A stretch of DNA of 64,000 bases from Ptychodera flava (GCF_041260155.1 NC_091940.1:5491001-5555000), one strand, 5' to 3'; numbered from the stretch's first letter, positions 1-14,509 are shown. Notes: generated by a model not told the origin, from the sequence alone. Numbers and translations are program-made.

Positions 1-3000
1 AAGAATCACGTGACATTGTACTTCAGCTGCAGGAAACAAAGTAAAAGTTCATTAAAAGTATGAAAAATATGAGTCAATGGACAGCTCTTTCAGAGTTTGC
101 AAGCACGTACGTATCTGAAACCGTCATTCCAAACGACACATCTGAAATATGTTCAGTTTACTAGCCACTTGTTGACCGCGCGGGGAGGCGCTAGAGGGCG
201 CTTGCCTCGATCATCAACATGGTCAGATGATTTATATAACTTTACCTTTGTTCAAATTTACCATAACAGCTGTGTATTGTTCGTCTTTTTTATGTAGATT
301 TATATACCATTACGTGTTTGAACACAGAAGTCTCAATGGATGTGTACACTATGACACGACACTCAAATCAGGTTGTTCAAAAGCAGCGTAAATTTAAGAT
401 GAAATGAACCTTATCTCATCTTTCATTTTAATTGCGCAACATAGCAAACATTTTCAAATTGCTTCAGGCAGCAACAAATACTGAATAAAACACCGTGTTA
501 AACACTAGATAAGCGCTTTCTGTTGAAAATGCTCAGGTAATTGTCTTTGGAGAAACGCTGCTCGGTATCTAAAGGTCAATACTATGCAGCTATCCTTGAT
601 TTGTTACTTTCAAAAGGACGAGACAGTTTTTTTCTACTGTCAATCGGCAACCATGCCAGACTGCTAGAATCATTGCTGATAACCTATGGACTCACACTAT
701 AAATTCCTTTCGTCCCGACAAAGTGAAACATGTTTCTGAGACCTGTTTATTTCCATAGCAAGTACAGGCATGCATGTAAACTGCTTTAGAAAATTACAAC
801 AAAATATATTTCTGTATGTTAGTACGTACGTATGCACAGTGCATGTATAGGCCTACGTGTGTAAGGTACATGTATTGTCTGTCACTGCTCTTGGCGTTTG
901 TATATGAAGAAAAAGAAGCAAATGCAAGATGTTTTCTACAGGATTCAAACAAACCCCACTCTTCCAAGAAAATGGCATTTTGGCTGTTCTGTTTCTTCAC
1001 GATCAAGTGCTATACCAACCATAGATATACCAGGAAATAACGTGGCTAATAACGTTGCAGTAGTCATGGATTGACACTTTAACAATGAATTGTGTCCTTA
1101 CTTCTTGAAAATGAGCTAAGCATTTTGAAATGTGAGTAAAACCATGATTTTGGTTTAAAGTGTGACGGGACCAGTGTATGTTGAACTATAAAACCAATGG
1201 GTAACGCTATTGGGAAATTTCAGTGTTGGTCAAGGTACAGTGCACACAAGGACACGCGAATTTTATTGCCCTGTACACAAAAAACCTAATTTCGGGCACA
1301 AAGCTCAACGTGTGTTAAATAATTCTTTGATGCTCTCATACAAGGTCAGGATTCATCACGTGATGCAGTCAGACCGTAAATATAAACGTTTTGCACATAT
1401 GTTGCCGCTCTGATAGGAAAGCCTGTCGAAGCATTTGGTTATTCTCACGAGTTAAAAAACTATATGAATAAATGCCTGATTGTTCAAAATCTCTGTTTCC
1501 ATATTTTATAGATATCTCTCCAAGCTAAACTCAACAGAAGAGGGAACACCGCATGAGTGTCAAATCTTCGATGTCTCAGTATGCGTCAACATTTTACTAT
1601 TTAATAAAAACACCTTTTCAAAAATGAAACCACGTTACAGTTTTGCTACTGGGATTGTTTTTCTCCGAAAACAGAAAATCGTCAAGTTAATACGTAAATG
1701 AACCAGTAGTTCGTTTCTCTTTCATAATAGAAGATGGAGGGGGAAACGCATGCATCATTGATTCGTTTCTTCACAATTTGCCAGAATTGTGTGCATGGGC
1801 AGTGTCCTCACCCGCACTGTTGTGAAAGCCCTTGAGAGAGTTCCCACGTAAAATATGTTGGCCTCTTTCCAACGTCTAAATATGGAACTGAGAAGAGGAG
1901 GGATCTTACTTCTCTACAGTTTTAGAAAGAAAGTCAATGAGATGACTCGACATTTTCGTCGTGTAAACCTTGAGACATTTGGCCACGTTCCCTTCACGTG
2001 GAGATACCGTGATTTGGTGTGGCACCAATGACGTGTAACTCTGAATGATAATTTATGACCGGTCAACCACACAAGTACACTCGGGACATGACCTCTGAAT
2101 AACATATATTATAAAGTGTAAACAAAATGGTAACCAAGTAGTGGCATAGTTCAAAGTGGAGTCTTGCGTTTCCGGGAGGTGGGTGTCTTAAAACTACTCC
2201 GATTTTAGACAAATTTTCCAATGATCTGAACAGGTATACTGATCATGTGACAGAGATAAGATCACCATATGTTTGAAAAAATCGGACAAAATTTAAAATC
2301 TAACCGCAGCCAGGTAAATCAGGATTATAGCGGTCACTGAGCCAAGTGGAACTTTACAGGTTGAAAAATATGGACTCGGTGTAGATCATGCGAGAGCTTT
2401 GATGATACGATGAGAAATAAGCTCCTTAATTTTACGTGCAGGTGGCTCAGTTTTTAGACATGTCATTGACAGCTGTCGTATTTACTTTTCGCGTTTATTC
2501 TTTTACATTTCCATCAATGTCTGCTGTTGTCAGTATATTCAGTATATTAAATGGTTCAGCATGGACCCTGAAGCGAAACAAAGGACTCATTGCATGTAAG
2601 CCATATCCCCTTTTCCTTATGTCACTGGTAAGCTACGAATTGAATTCAATCATTAAGTAAACGGTTACATTTATTAGTTCCTGCGTGGATGTTAGTGACC
2701 TTGGAGGTCTTCACTTAAATTCCCTGATAAAATAAAGTCACGTGTAAAATTCCAGGACATCCGTAAGACGTATATATAGTCCAATACAAAGTAGTCGCTT
2801 CCAAAACGTAACGTAGCAATGTTTATCTCACAGGATGGACTTGCAGTAACGCATTTTCCAGAGGAAACGTGATTATGTTGTCAGCTTATTATTAAACTTA
2901 GAAACTTTTTCCGCTGTATGTTGCAATCATTATCAAAGTTAAATCAATCATACTTTTCGTCCTGTAGATGAAAAATAAATGAAACCGAGAAAATATATGT

Positions 3001-3439
3001 TTCAGCGGTAACCTTATCCTAAACTCTTTATCGTCGCTGAGACTCAGCCTGCGAAATTAGGTTCCGGACAGAATTATATAAAAATGCAACCAGTAAAATA
3101 CATCCTCTGCATGAAGCTTAACAGTATGTGCAATATTTACGTGACTTTTCAAAGGATTGATATAAATTTAATACATTTTGATAAAAAAGCTATTGTCTTA
3201 CATTTAGAATCATCAAACATAACTTATGAAGAAGAAAATGATAGACTGTTTTACACCAATAAAACAATCTTGTAGCAAGGCCTTGCCTCATATTGCACTG
3301 AACACATATTTTGTATTTCAAATACCGCATGGAAAAATACGAAAAGAGCGCATTTCGTGAAGAAAAAACAAAGCAAAAGAAAACAAGAAAGTACATAATC
3401 AGTCTCTATCATCGCTACCGTTACATCATTACAACTGCC

Positions 3440-3592
3440 ACCACAAGTAGCATCACCGCAGATGCTACTGTCATCACTTTCATCAACATTTTATTTATCA
3501 TCACAATCCTTCTTCTCTCCTTCCTCTTTATCCTCCTCTTCACCTTGCTTCTCCCTCTCCTTCCCTCCATCCCCTCGCCTTCATCATCATAG
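3440..3592. repeat. Pyrimidine-rich low-complexity tract
   Basis: About 150 bases dominated by C and T on the plus strand, with CAT, CTT and TCC runs. Overlapping short reading frames made mostly of Ser, Leu, Ile and Pro come from this composition and are not genes. Confidence 0.7.
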
Positions 3593-4439
3593 CGGGAACC
3601 GCCTCACCACCATCATCAATGACAGTGACACTGGTTTTGATCATCGGTGGATTTGCGATATAACTTTTTTTGCATTTGTACTTAATTTTCTCGGTGTAAA
3701 GTGTAGAAGCTTCTTGTTATAATGAATTATAGTGTTCCTGTTATTATACACTAGAAGTTCTTGTTCTCATTCTATACAATACTGCACCGCCTATTAGCAA
3801 ATCATGGTTGACACTCAAACTGATGATGTAAACTGCTTTGTCGAAATTATATGCTGACTGACTGCCTTGTCAAATAACTTGCAAATCGGCATTTCTATCG
3901 AGAAAGTGGAAAGACATCCAGGTTCCCTCTTGGGGCTGTTTGTGGTTGCAGGTTTGTTAATAAATATAGATACGGGCACAACATCGACACTGCTGCATGC
4001 CTTTCTGTCGAAGAAATTAGACAATTTTGTCCTTCAGCGCCTGGTCTTTTTTGGTCGCCGCACTTTGATCGGCTCCTCAGACAAGTCATCTTTTTACCAT
4101 GGTTTCATAGCATTAAGCATCATTTCCGAAAGTCTCGTCAAAAATTGATTATTTATAATTGGATGTTGATAATGGACCCATGATGTCATTAGGAATACAA
4201 GGAATAAGCCCTGTTGCTCATTGCGGCTCGCTCTAAGGGCCCGGTTAAAGACCTTTCTAGGACCAATTCGCAAAAGGGCATGACCCCAGGTCATGAAGAG
4301 GCCATTGACCCTTGCTTACACATAATCGGTGATGAAAGGCGGCGGCAGCAGCAGCACCGTATGCAGAATTTTCGTAGCTTTTAGTACGTACCACGCATGC
4401 TCTACAATGTTTACATTTAAATAAATAATCAACAAACAA

Positions 4440-4550
4440 ATACATACATACATACATACATACATACATACATACATACATACATACATACATACATACA
4501 TACATACATACATACATACATACATACATACATACATACATACATACATA
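4440..4550. repeat. (ATAC)n tetranucleotide microsatellite
   Basis: About 110 bases of uninterrupted TACA/ATAC repeat, close to 28 copies. The repeat is open in several frames and gives spurious Met-Tyr-Val-Cys proteins on the minus strand. Confidence 0.97.
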
Positions 4551-5888
4551 GCTGCCAAACGAATTGTTTGTATACAGCTACATTATTTTCGGTTTTCCGA
4601 GATGAAAATAGTACAGACGTCTTTCTTATTTCTTACAAAGCAACTGAGGTCAAACGTTGTATTTTATAAAAATTTTGTATTTTTTGTCGACAATTATTTT
4701 GCTTCGAGTATTTTACATAATATGGTTAGACATACTTCAAACAATTTGCCTTTTTTACACCAGAAGAAATTGAGGAATATGCCTTTCAATAGATGTTGAT
4801 AGAGATTGGGTTGAGTCAAATATCGGCTATAATGCCGAGCCGCCAACAAAAATCTAGCCAATTTAAATTGATTAACTAAAAATAGATAGCAACAAAGATC
4901 CGTTGATGACTCATCCAAATATATCTCTAGCTAAACTGGGTTTCTATAGCGTGGTATAGGTTTGAGTGTGTCACTGCATATTAAGCAGCATCGAACATTT
5001 CCTTTCTTTATTTGCACGGAATAGGTAGTCAGTTTACAAATAGTAGAATTATACTCATATTCACTGTTGCAGGAGTATGCACTATCATTTTGGTTTCTAT
5101 AAATCCATTGAAATCCGTTAAAAGCCACCACCGCCCCTTAAATGTTTCAATTGAGAGGGGCTCTATCTCTGTGGAATATTTCAATGCTCTGAACAAATAT
5201 CTTCTTCGACATTAATGGTATTCCATTTATAAATCATATTTTACTGTGTTATATTGTCCGTCACTGTCCGTTAAAAGCTCGAGAAATTGTGATTTTAAAA
5301 AATTCATGAAAATTTCCTGTGTGTGTTCAGTCTGTCTAGTTGAGAAATTTCTTCGGACTTTTACGGTATAACCACACTACGTAAGTGTTCTCATGGACAG
5401 TGTCTGTTAACGTATGTAATGACCATTGCTTCTATGAAACCCAAGCAATTATTGTTGAGTTATTAAATTAGATAACTCTTTGAGCCATAATTATCAACTT
5501 AGCAGTCTTGCAAACATCCGCCTGCTATCAAATTTAAAAGACAATTTTCGAATATCATTTTCATAACAACTGTGACATCCAATTCCTGATTCAAAGAGAC
5601 AATTGCTGTAATTTTTGATAACATTATTTTTAATTTTGTTTGTCAAAAAATATATTTCTTTTAGTAATCCATAAAGCATGTTGAAATACAAGGCTTTAAC
5701 CTTAGAAATAGCACACATCGTGTAAAACATGCAGCGTTGTTGTTGACATGTGAAAGCAAAACTCAATCGTTAACAATTATATTTGACATTGCAAATACAC
5801 TAGATTTATTGATTGACAGCAGGGCACTGGGAGTGTCGACAGGGTTTTTGGTGGAGAATGAGAATCTGTGTTTACTAACACGGTGAAA

Positions 5889-5889
5889 C

Positions 5890-5934
<45 letters not shown>
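5889..5934. repeat. (CAA)n microsatellite
   Basis: About 15 perfect copies of CAA. On the minus strand it reads as a leucine run, which is not coding evidence. Confidence 0.97.
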
Positions 5935-5936
<2 letters not shown>

Positions 5937-6246
5937 AGAAGCACGTCAAAAGTTAACAGCAAATTCCATGGAAAGGTATGCCTAGCTGGTGATGGCAGAA
6001 ATTTTGATCAGATATGAACATAATTAAATTTGGTCTGGATGATTAAATGACATTTGGCACACTGTAGTCAGGGTCGATACTCTGCCATACTTCTACGTGT
6101 TAGTACAGGCCTACAGACAATCTCAGAAAACCGTCGATGATTATTGTACATCATATCAAACCTTACTTAAGGGTGTCTGTAGTAAAACATATTTCCTTGC
6201 CTTCCCAAGCTCCGTCGATATTACTTTTATGTGAAAGTATTACTGT

Positions 6247-6294
6247 TGCAAGCTGGTAACAGTCTCATATTGTAAGCTGGTAACAGTTTCATAT
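6247..6294. repeat. 24-bp tandem duplication
   Basis: Two adjacent 24-base units containing AAGCTGGTAACAGT and ending in CATAT, differing at about two positions. A local duplication with no evident function. Confidence 0.85.
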
Positions 6295-7410
6295 TGTATT
6301 TAGCATGTTTTTAACCGAAAGATTTTATAGACAGCATAGAAATCTTAAAAAGTGAACATCAGGTTGTCAAAAATAGCACGTCATTTAATGACACCGTCTG
6401 CTTTTTGCCTAATAAAAACTTGTCGATCGACAACAGATGGACTTGTAATGTTCACCAGATTCGGCAAGCCTAATTCTAATCGTAAAATTACCATTTGAGA
6501 TAACCATATCATGAAAACAAGTTTCACGAAACTTCAAGCTGAACTCTAACTTAATATAGGACACAACAGTTGGCGCTTTGATTTGAACAGGAAATTTATC
6601 TTTGCAATATCTGAACGCTCTTTCTACAAATTCTTTATGGAAGACATGCAGTGCTCACTGGTTTGGTTGCTGATTGTGGGTTGATATTTGATATTTCCCT
6701 AAACATCGTCGAACCGTCCGGTATGGGGAGGTAAATACCAATCTAATGCTACGCATTGACCGGGGTAGGAGAAGAAAATCATAGAAAAGATAATCTGCTG
6801 TTATGGGATGCATTATTAGAACATTGAAAGGGAGTGACATGACACATTTCGCGTTGAAAGATTTGACTCATTTATTCCTGCAAGCGCAGCGTATGAACGC
6901 TTTCTTCAAAATCTGTCTCCGAGTCACTAATCGCTAACTTCGAATGTTTTTTCAAAAGTAGACAGACAAAGTGTTATAAAAACCCTGTATATTTTCACAT
7001 TTGACCACCTTATTCTAAAGGTGGACTATCGACACGAATACAGAAAGCTAAAACACTCTTCCGCGTAAATCATTGCATCCCAAATTTATACCCGCTTGTT
7101 TAACAAGGTCTAAGAAATGGTACAAATGTTTTTTTTTCTGCATTTTGAAAAATAATTTACTACGGAAAGAAAAGTTACACAGAAGTTGAAAATAAAGTAT
7201 CGAAGAGGAAATGGAGACGTGAAGTAAGAGAATAGAGCAAATCAAACTGCTGAACTGTTAAACAACTATCTTCGGGTTTCCATCTTACCCCAGAAGTTTC
7301 GGTTGTTCCTCGTCATGATATTATTAATAAAACTGCTGTGAAATTAACAAGGGTTATAGAAACTAGTGGGAAAGCAATGACAAAACATGGTAATATTTCC
7401 CCGACGATAG

Positions 7411-8432
7411 CTCTGAACAAAACCACGGAATACTACGTTAAGGCGTTAGCTTCGTGGTCATTCTGTAGTACAGAAAATGTGATGTTGTGTCATCTTTACT
7501 TTCCGTTATGTTACATTTCCAGTGTTAATGATCTGAAAGAAAGACCTTTTCCTTTCAAGTCATTAGTATTGACAGATGTTGACTCTTTCAGGTCAAGAAT
7601 CGAGAAATGTTGACAGACTTTGAGACTGGCGTAATCCCTGATCAGCTTTGATGCAGCTTACTCGTTACCGGGCTTTAGTAACACTGTACTCAGAGATAGC
7701 ATCGGACAAACAGCAGAAGGGACCATTGATAGAAAATACAGTTCTTTACTGGAAATATCGAAGAGATATATGAATTCCTTGATTATCGTACAGCTCCCTG
7801 TGGGAGTAGAGATTGGTTTCATCAATTTGCATATAACGGTATGGGTAACCTTTGTATTGGCACTAAGTGATTAATGGACTAATCTATGCAACGGTTCCCC
7901 TATTGTCTTTGTGTGTGCTCTTGGCGGACTGGTATTAGGCCTAATAGCCAAATTCAGTCTCCAAATAGAGCCTCGGGCACTGCCAGGGTACGTGTATAGC
8001 TTTGTTCACGTCCCCGAACGGCGACCTTGGACTAGATCAAACGCTGTCAGTACATTCCATAAAAAGGCAGTTCCTCCACAATCCAGTAACACTATAAACT
8101 GTCAATTCAATGATTTTCCAGGAGGATAGGCGAATTTCTAAGCCTAGGAATGTTTTTGTCGAAAACCTAAGTTTCTTCAGGAGTCTCTATGTGGAAAATG
8201 AGGGGATTTTTTCCACGCAACATGAACCTGTGTACTGACTGGATGGGCATGATATAGACATTGAGACTGTGTTGGTTCCAGCGTCTTTAACGGGATCCAG
8301 TACATGCCTCAGTACTGGGCTAAATTTTCACGTTCCCCAAGACTTTTTCGGGACATGTTGGAAGCTAGTTCTAATAGAGCGATCTTAAAGGTTTCATCTT
8401 ACTCTGAACAAAACCACGGAATACTACCTTAA
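7411..8432. repeat. 31-bp direct repeat pair about 1 kb apart
   Basis: Positions 7411-7441 and 8402-8432 share 31 bases with one mismatch, containing ACAAAACCACGGAATACTAC. Flanking sequence is unrelated, so this is either a fragment of a dispersed repeat or a copied filler segment. Confidence 0.75.
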
Positions 8433-8469
8433 AGCTGGAACTTACGATGATACTTTTTTGTCCTCTTGA

Positions 8470-8572
8470 AAATGTTCAGTTTTGTACTTTGTACAATTTT
8501 GGAACATACCATACCACACTCTCTGCTAGTGTGAGTTGAGTATAATAAAGATTAATTGATTGATTGATTGAT
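8470..8572 (+). mobile_element. Possible 3' end of a short retroelement with (TTGA)n tail
   Basis: The sequence ends with AATAAAGATTAA followed by about five copies of TTGA (8554-8572). A simple-repeat tail after an AATAAA-like segment is typical of the 3' ends of many non-LTR retroelements and SINEs in marine invertebrates. No coding part or promoter box is visible, so this is only a candidate. Confidence 0.3.
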
Positions 8573-8700
8573 AAATCCTGATCAACATCAGTTTCTATCA
8601 ACATTCATCATTTGTAGACGGTACATCTATGAAGTAGCTGCGCACCACTTGTGCTACTTCCATATACATCCAGCTTGTTGGCGATCAGTGTAAATACATG

Positions 8701-9498
8701 CGTTTCCGTTACAATTTCAAAACTTGCGTACGATTTTACGCAACTGAGTTTTTATTTGCGTAAAATGTATTCAAAATGCGTACGGTAGGAATCAGTATCT
8801 GAAGTGAGTTGGGCAGTCTTTTCTGTAGAACTTGGGGGGTTTCCTGTAATGCGCATGCTCTATTAACAAAAACAACAACCTGGGGAGCTTCAAGGTGTAG
8901 CTGAACGTTTGCCATGCCGTGATGCATGTCCCGTATATGATCGTTGAGCAGCCCAATGAGTTCATGTTCAAAGAAAATACCTTCTGACTACGAAATTAGT
9001 GTTTTCAAAGGGCCAACAAAAAGCAGATACTGTTCAAAGTCCAGCGGGACCTCTCAAGAATGCAACCGACAGTCTAAATGGTCACCCGTAAACACTTTCC
9101 AAATAACATGCGGCGTAATGACCATTAAACTGTATTGTGTTACCAACAACGTAGACTCGATCGATTCTCGAATTTTTGCATCTGTAGTGCCATTGTCTGT
9201 ACAGAACTGATTGACATGACGTTTTGTGATGATGAAATACAATGTTGCATAAGGTGCTGCGGTCTGCTAAAGTCTAAAATGTTGCAATATCATGATAAAT
9301 GTCACTTGCAAGCAGGTGCATATGTTCTATTTTTGTCCTGCATTGAACCACGTTCAGGCAATGTAGTGGGGCCAAGTACGTCGTGTCATTGGGCGGCATT
9401 TCTCAACGCGTATTTGTTTACGCAGTCATGATTTTTTTTGCGTATTTCCGAACAATTTTGCGTAAAATACGCAGGATTTTGCGTTAACGGAAACACTG
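8701..9498. mobile_element. Non-autonomous DNA element with inverted ends
   Basis: The left end starts GTTTCCGTTA and, after about 14 bases, carries TGCGTA..ATTTTACGCAA. The right end carries the inverse: TTGCGTAAAATACGCA, then TAACGGAAAC. The 12-base word TGTAAATACATG flanks both sides (8689-8700 and 9499-9510), as a target-site duplication would. The roughly 0.8-kb interior has no transposase-like reading frame. Ends reading (CA)GTGTTTCC recall hAT-type elements, but the family is not assigned. The alternative is a chance pair of local inverted repeats. Confidence 0.6.
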
Positions 9499-9699
9499 TG
9501 TAAATACATGTATTCTCATTTCCACTTTGCATTAGGCCTACATTGTAATGTGAATGCCTGTGGCTGTGGGGCCTGGGGACCGCCATGTAATTTTGCAGTA
9601 CGACACTCTTACTGCCGACAGAATCCGCGCGTACTAGCATAAGACTAATTAGACCTATTACACAAAGGTAAAAACGAACAATCTTTAAAATAAATTATC

Positions 9700-11340
9700 A
9701 GTAAATACGATGTTTAATAGGCGCCAGAGAGTGGGGATGACGCGTGATGACGGTGCAATTTATCAAATCGTGATTGCTATTTTTGATAGGTTAGACAACA
9801 TCAATATGCGCACATGCGTTTTGCAACTTTAACCTTTCGCCCCTGAGACTCATGCTATCACGTGTTAGAAGATTTTCCCTCGGCCGAGAGAGGAATATCC
9901 AACCTACAATATCTGGCAAATCTGGAGCTCATTTTACACAACTGCCTCCCGAAAACGATTAAAACCACCTCCGAACAGCACCTGACAAGTGAAATAGTAG
10001 ATTTTGCCGACATTTTTTAAAAGCTGGATCCAGTACATCGTGATCTTCAAGTGGTTAGGTAAGCAGAGCCCGTGGAAGCCATGCGTCCCCGTGTTGTGTA
10101 AGGATTCTGGCGTGACTTGGCTTTTATTGTTGAACGAACAAAAACCTTCACGGTACCCATACCAGCAGTATGCTAATGAGTTGAATATTAAAAAGCCGGT
10201 CTCGACTGTTATAGTAGCACTACACGCCTCTTGCCTGTCTGTAGCTACCGGTGCCTAGGTGATCGTCTGTGTTAGTCCATCCGTCTCTACACTGGTCCAC
10301 TGATCCTGGTAAGTCGTTTGACAGTCAGCCATACATACTGTATGCATATAAACACACACAGCAACCCGTCCGTCGACGCATACCTGTGTCATGTGTATTA
10401 CATGTCGACTCTGCCTTATCACTGAATCACGCTGTCTGTATAATCAGGATACGGATATGTATGTTTCGGCGTCATTGCGGTTATGTCTTCGTGTAATAAA
10501 AGAGTGTTTTTTCGTTCGTCACTGTTGTTTTGCTTTTACTGTAAGTATCGACGGTTCTTGAATCCGCGTCCCGTCACGCCCATTCGCGAATGGCCACGCC
10601 GCGTCCGTTCTCTGGATGTGAACGTCGCGTCGTTGGGTTTCGTTACACTGTTGCGATTTCGTGATTCTACCGTAGTATTGACAATTACAAACGTACATTT
10701 CATTGTGTCTCGTTGACATTATTTACTGTGAAAGCCCACAGACGCCTTCACATCCCGTGAAAAGCTTGCTAGTGCAGTTATTTTGTTCTCAGCATTGGCA
10801 ATTTCTTCAGAGCTCATCGTGAACGATAGGCGACAGAATGTGTGGAACAACTTTTGTAACAGGTCGTTGACCGCGCTTTTTTCAGCGGACCCTGTTCTGA
10901 CAATATTTCTTGCAAACCCATTTTAGTGCATTGCATTTTTGGAGGAGGCGAAAAAACACGAACCTACAATATCGTTGGTGTTAGGATTTTGACAGATGAA
11001 GCCACGTTTATAGGTTGCCAAGACTTCTTTCATAGTGAAATTGATGATGGCGGTTATCCAATCTCAATTATTCAGCGAACACGTGATTGTTATATAATCA
11101 GTCATGATGTCTGTCAGGTCTATCGATGCTAATACCCCAGTCGCTTCGCGGGATTTGACATCCGGTCAACCCGGACTGCAATTCGCTGAGTGGTGAGATG
11201 TATATTGAGATGTATATTGTTTTCTCAGTTTTGTTTCAAATTGTGTTAGCAAACAAGTGGATGTGGACGCGTGGCATCGTAGGCCTACCAGCGTTTACTT
11301 CATCATTGACGGTCGAGAAGTTGTCGATGAGATGAGTCAC
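9700..11340 (+). promoter_or_regulatory. CpG-rich segment, candidate promoter of the CpG-poor unit
   Basis: CpG density is clearly higher here than in the following 20 kb, notably at 10,560-10,640 and 11,140-11,340. Strong donor-like sites lie at about 10,312 (gtaagtcg), 10,541 (gtaagtat) and 11,193 (gtgagatg), any of which could end a non-coding first exon. This is where I would expect transcription of the long unit carrying the epimerase exon to begin. No TATA box or unique start site stands out. The call rests on composition only. Confidence 0.3.
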
Positions 11341-14300
11341 AATAAATGACAAAATTAAGTCACTTTGTAGAGTGCAAAAAAGATCCAAAATAACATTTGA
11401 TTAGTTACGTGATTTTTGTAGTTCACATGACAAAGGTCTCAACCTTATCTGTTGCATATAGTGGCGTCCAGAGGTTTTGCTGGCAGTAAAGTTGAACTGT
11501 CATCTGTGTTAAATTGTACTGTAACCAGCTGAGTAGTATCGTAAATGTTTGCCCATGTCATGGATGTTAAAGCAAATTGCACCTTTACTATTCGTTATTT
11601 GTTGTCCTCTAGAAAAAACAAACAAACCATAACTCAAGACTCTAGATATATACTATAGACTAGTACAAGTATGTTTTCAATGATATACTTGGATGTATGA
11701 GTTACTATAAGTTTCTCAATATCACTTCTTTCGTTGAAAATATCAGATTTGTACCGAAAACTTAGACTTACAGGTGTATTTCTTACGTGTGTAGTTGTGT
11801 GGTAAGGTACTGTAATTTGGTAAACTGAACATCTTGTCTGGACTAAAAACAATTTTGTAATATAGCATGATTATCATCCATATGGTGTGTTTCGTAAGTC
11901 AGCCCTACCCATCATGCAATGCGAAGACATTTGGGCCAGCCTAGCCATGTTGAAGTTTATCAGCTTGTCAGCTAGTTTCCAAAATGGAAGATTTAAATTT
12001 CAATGGCTGATTTTGCCGTATGACCCGACTGCTTCTCAGGTTGCAAGCTTCATTAGGGTTGTGAATTTGCTTGCAGGCTTGGCAACACTGAAAAACATAG
12101 ACATTAACCCCCTGATAGACGGTTACAAAACTGCCCGCAGAGAGTACAGTTTTCATCATCCAACTTAAATTTGTTGACTTTGATATCAGAGGAATAACAA
12201 TTGCCAAAATCTTGACTTGCAATTTATTTATTACATCTATACCAACTTGAAGGTAATCGACCTTCGGTGTAATTTCCCCCCACTTTCAGTCATGTCACTG
12301 TACACTATTAAGTTCCATGTATTTAGGTTGCACTTTGGTGGTTATTATTTATGCTGGCTCCTAAGAGAGGTTAAGGGTCGTAACCTTGGAACATGTCCAA
12401 ACTAAGTTCCATGCACTGCAAATGATGTACAGTTTTGGCCGGCCCACATTTTTTGTCCTTTTCACTAAGCTATAAAAGTCTGAAATGAAACTCCACCCCC
12501 AAAGTGCAACTTTGAGCATAACTTGCTCTGGCATGCCATTTTGTTGTTAGGTTTTCTTGCCGCTCAAATTTTATGGCCAGTTTTAATGCAAGCATTTTTT
12601 ACTTTCAAATAAGTATCTAAAAGACTTTTGAATCCTGCAGAAAAAAAAGTGTTTAATCTGTACCATGAATTTTCTATAAAGTCTGAGTTTATTAAAAGTT
12701 TGTTTTATTTTCATGTAAGCTTTATTTTCTAATCTAATTTCACAGACAAAAATCCCAGTGTAACATTTCTGGATCACATACCTATGTATTACTTCATGGT
12801 CATTGTAGTTACAACCTAATAATGATGAAATTCAAAATTTTAACGTTAAGAGATATGCAAGTTTAATTTTGTTATAATCCTCTGTAGGACCATTTAAGGT
12901 TACTTTCCTGAGTATTAAATCAGTCTGGAAAAAATTCCTCTAACATTTCATTACTGCTTTGTTTCTGGCTATTTTTACATTCCAAGAGGACGTACTTTAA
13001 TTTCCAAACTACTGAGAAATTATTCCATACCTAGCAACAGTGTAGTGCAAGTTTGGTATACGCAATTGTGTATTGCCTCATATTGATAGGTAGCAGTAAT
13101 TTATGTTTATTCATTATAAATTCAAACAGTCTCAACAACAAAGACTATATTTCTTCTAGGGTTGTTGCTACCCATAATTGGTACACCTTATTTTTCTGTT
13201 TTTTCATGATGTTTAAGTAAAGTCTTTCAATTCTTGAGGTCTTTTATGAAGGCCTTGACCTGTCAACAAGCTATTCAAATGACAGTAAATCAGGGCCTGA
13301 AGCAGCTTTGAAGAGAAGTTACAGTAAGAGAAAGGAGTGGATCACAGATTAGAAACCTCATACCAGTTGAACTTGTTACCCACTAAAAAATACTTCATTG
13401 AATATTAAGCGCAGGTTTTCTATCATTGTGTCACTTCAGAGGAAATTTATGGTCCAAGATTTTACGACCAACTTTTACCACCTGCAATTCACATGCCAAG
13501 TGTCGCTACCCATATGTAGTGTTGTGAAAGTAATGAGTTACAAAACTTGCACACTGGTGAGTGACTCAGCATTTCTGGACACAAAGTTGTATCTCATTGC
13601 TCTTTAATACTGTCATCATTATCTTGAAGAGAGAATAGTTCTAATCAACAGTAATGTTTTAATTTCCTAGATCACCTAGTACACCTAATGGAAACACCCT
13701 TTTTGATTCGGTGGCTATTCCTGCATCGCCCTGGGGGGCTTTTGTCCATGGATCCAAGGTCATATAAGTTTACATAGTAATGTAATCTCCCAGGGGTTCG
13801 TCTGAAAAAGATAAAAATTTGGTTTCACAGACACTATGAATGAGAGATACTTTTATCCATGGACTACGGATGTCACCAAGCTCTGGTCTGTCTAGGACAC
13901 TAGATAGTTGCCACTTGATAGTAATTGTCACTAGATTTTTTGCCAGCATCATTTTGCAAACATAAAATAACTCAGAGACTGCCTTGTGAGTCATTTTGTT
14001 GTTCAAAAAATAATATACAAGCATCGGGAATGTAAGTTTGTAAGTATTTATGAAGATGTCAGAACATCAATAAAATGATTTTTAGTCTTGTAAATGTTTC
14101 CACTTTCATCATTGATGTCATCATTGTTTAGAGGGGAATTCCATTGAAATGACTTCAGGGGAACCCCTTGTTTCAGTTTCACTCTTGTTTAAGAGAAAAC
14201 CAGCTAGAAATGGTAGACAACATCTGAAGTGTTTCCGAATGTCATCAGGGAGAATTTTCAAGTAATTTATTTTTATTATAGAAGGGAGACTATCAACATG

Positions 14301-14509
14301 TATTTTCATGAATTTTGTAAACAAATCATTCTCGCAAATGTGCAATAACCCACGGTTTATACAAAACTTCCTCTGTCAGGTGTTTGCCATTTACAAGTCA
14401 TCTTCCTGTGATATAGCACCAGTTTTGGTTCATCCCATCCCAGTGTCACAAGTTCTCTGTTATCAGTGTTTGCTGATAGTGATGTCTGTTTTTGGTTGAC
14501 TGTGAAGTG

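Larger units (their letters stand above)
1..9700. other. Intergenic DNA, no gene recognised
   Basis: No open reading frame here exceeds about 100 codons, and none resembles a family I recognise or sits between convincing splice sites. CpG dinucleotides occur at a normal-looking density, unlike the 11-31 kb block. The contents I can name are microsatellites, short tandem duplications and one inverted-repeat element, listed separately. Exons of a gene lying mostly to the left cannot be excluded by eye. Confidence 0.6.
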
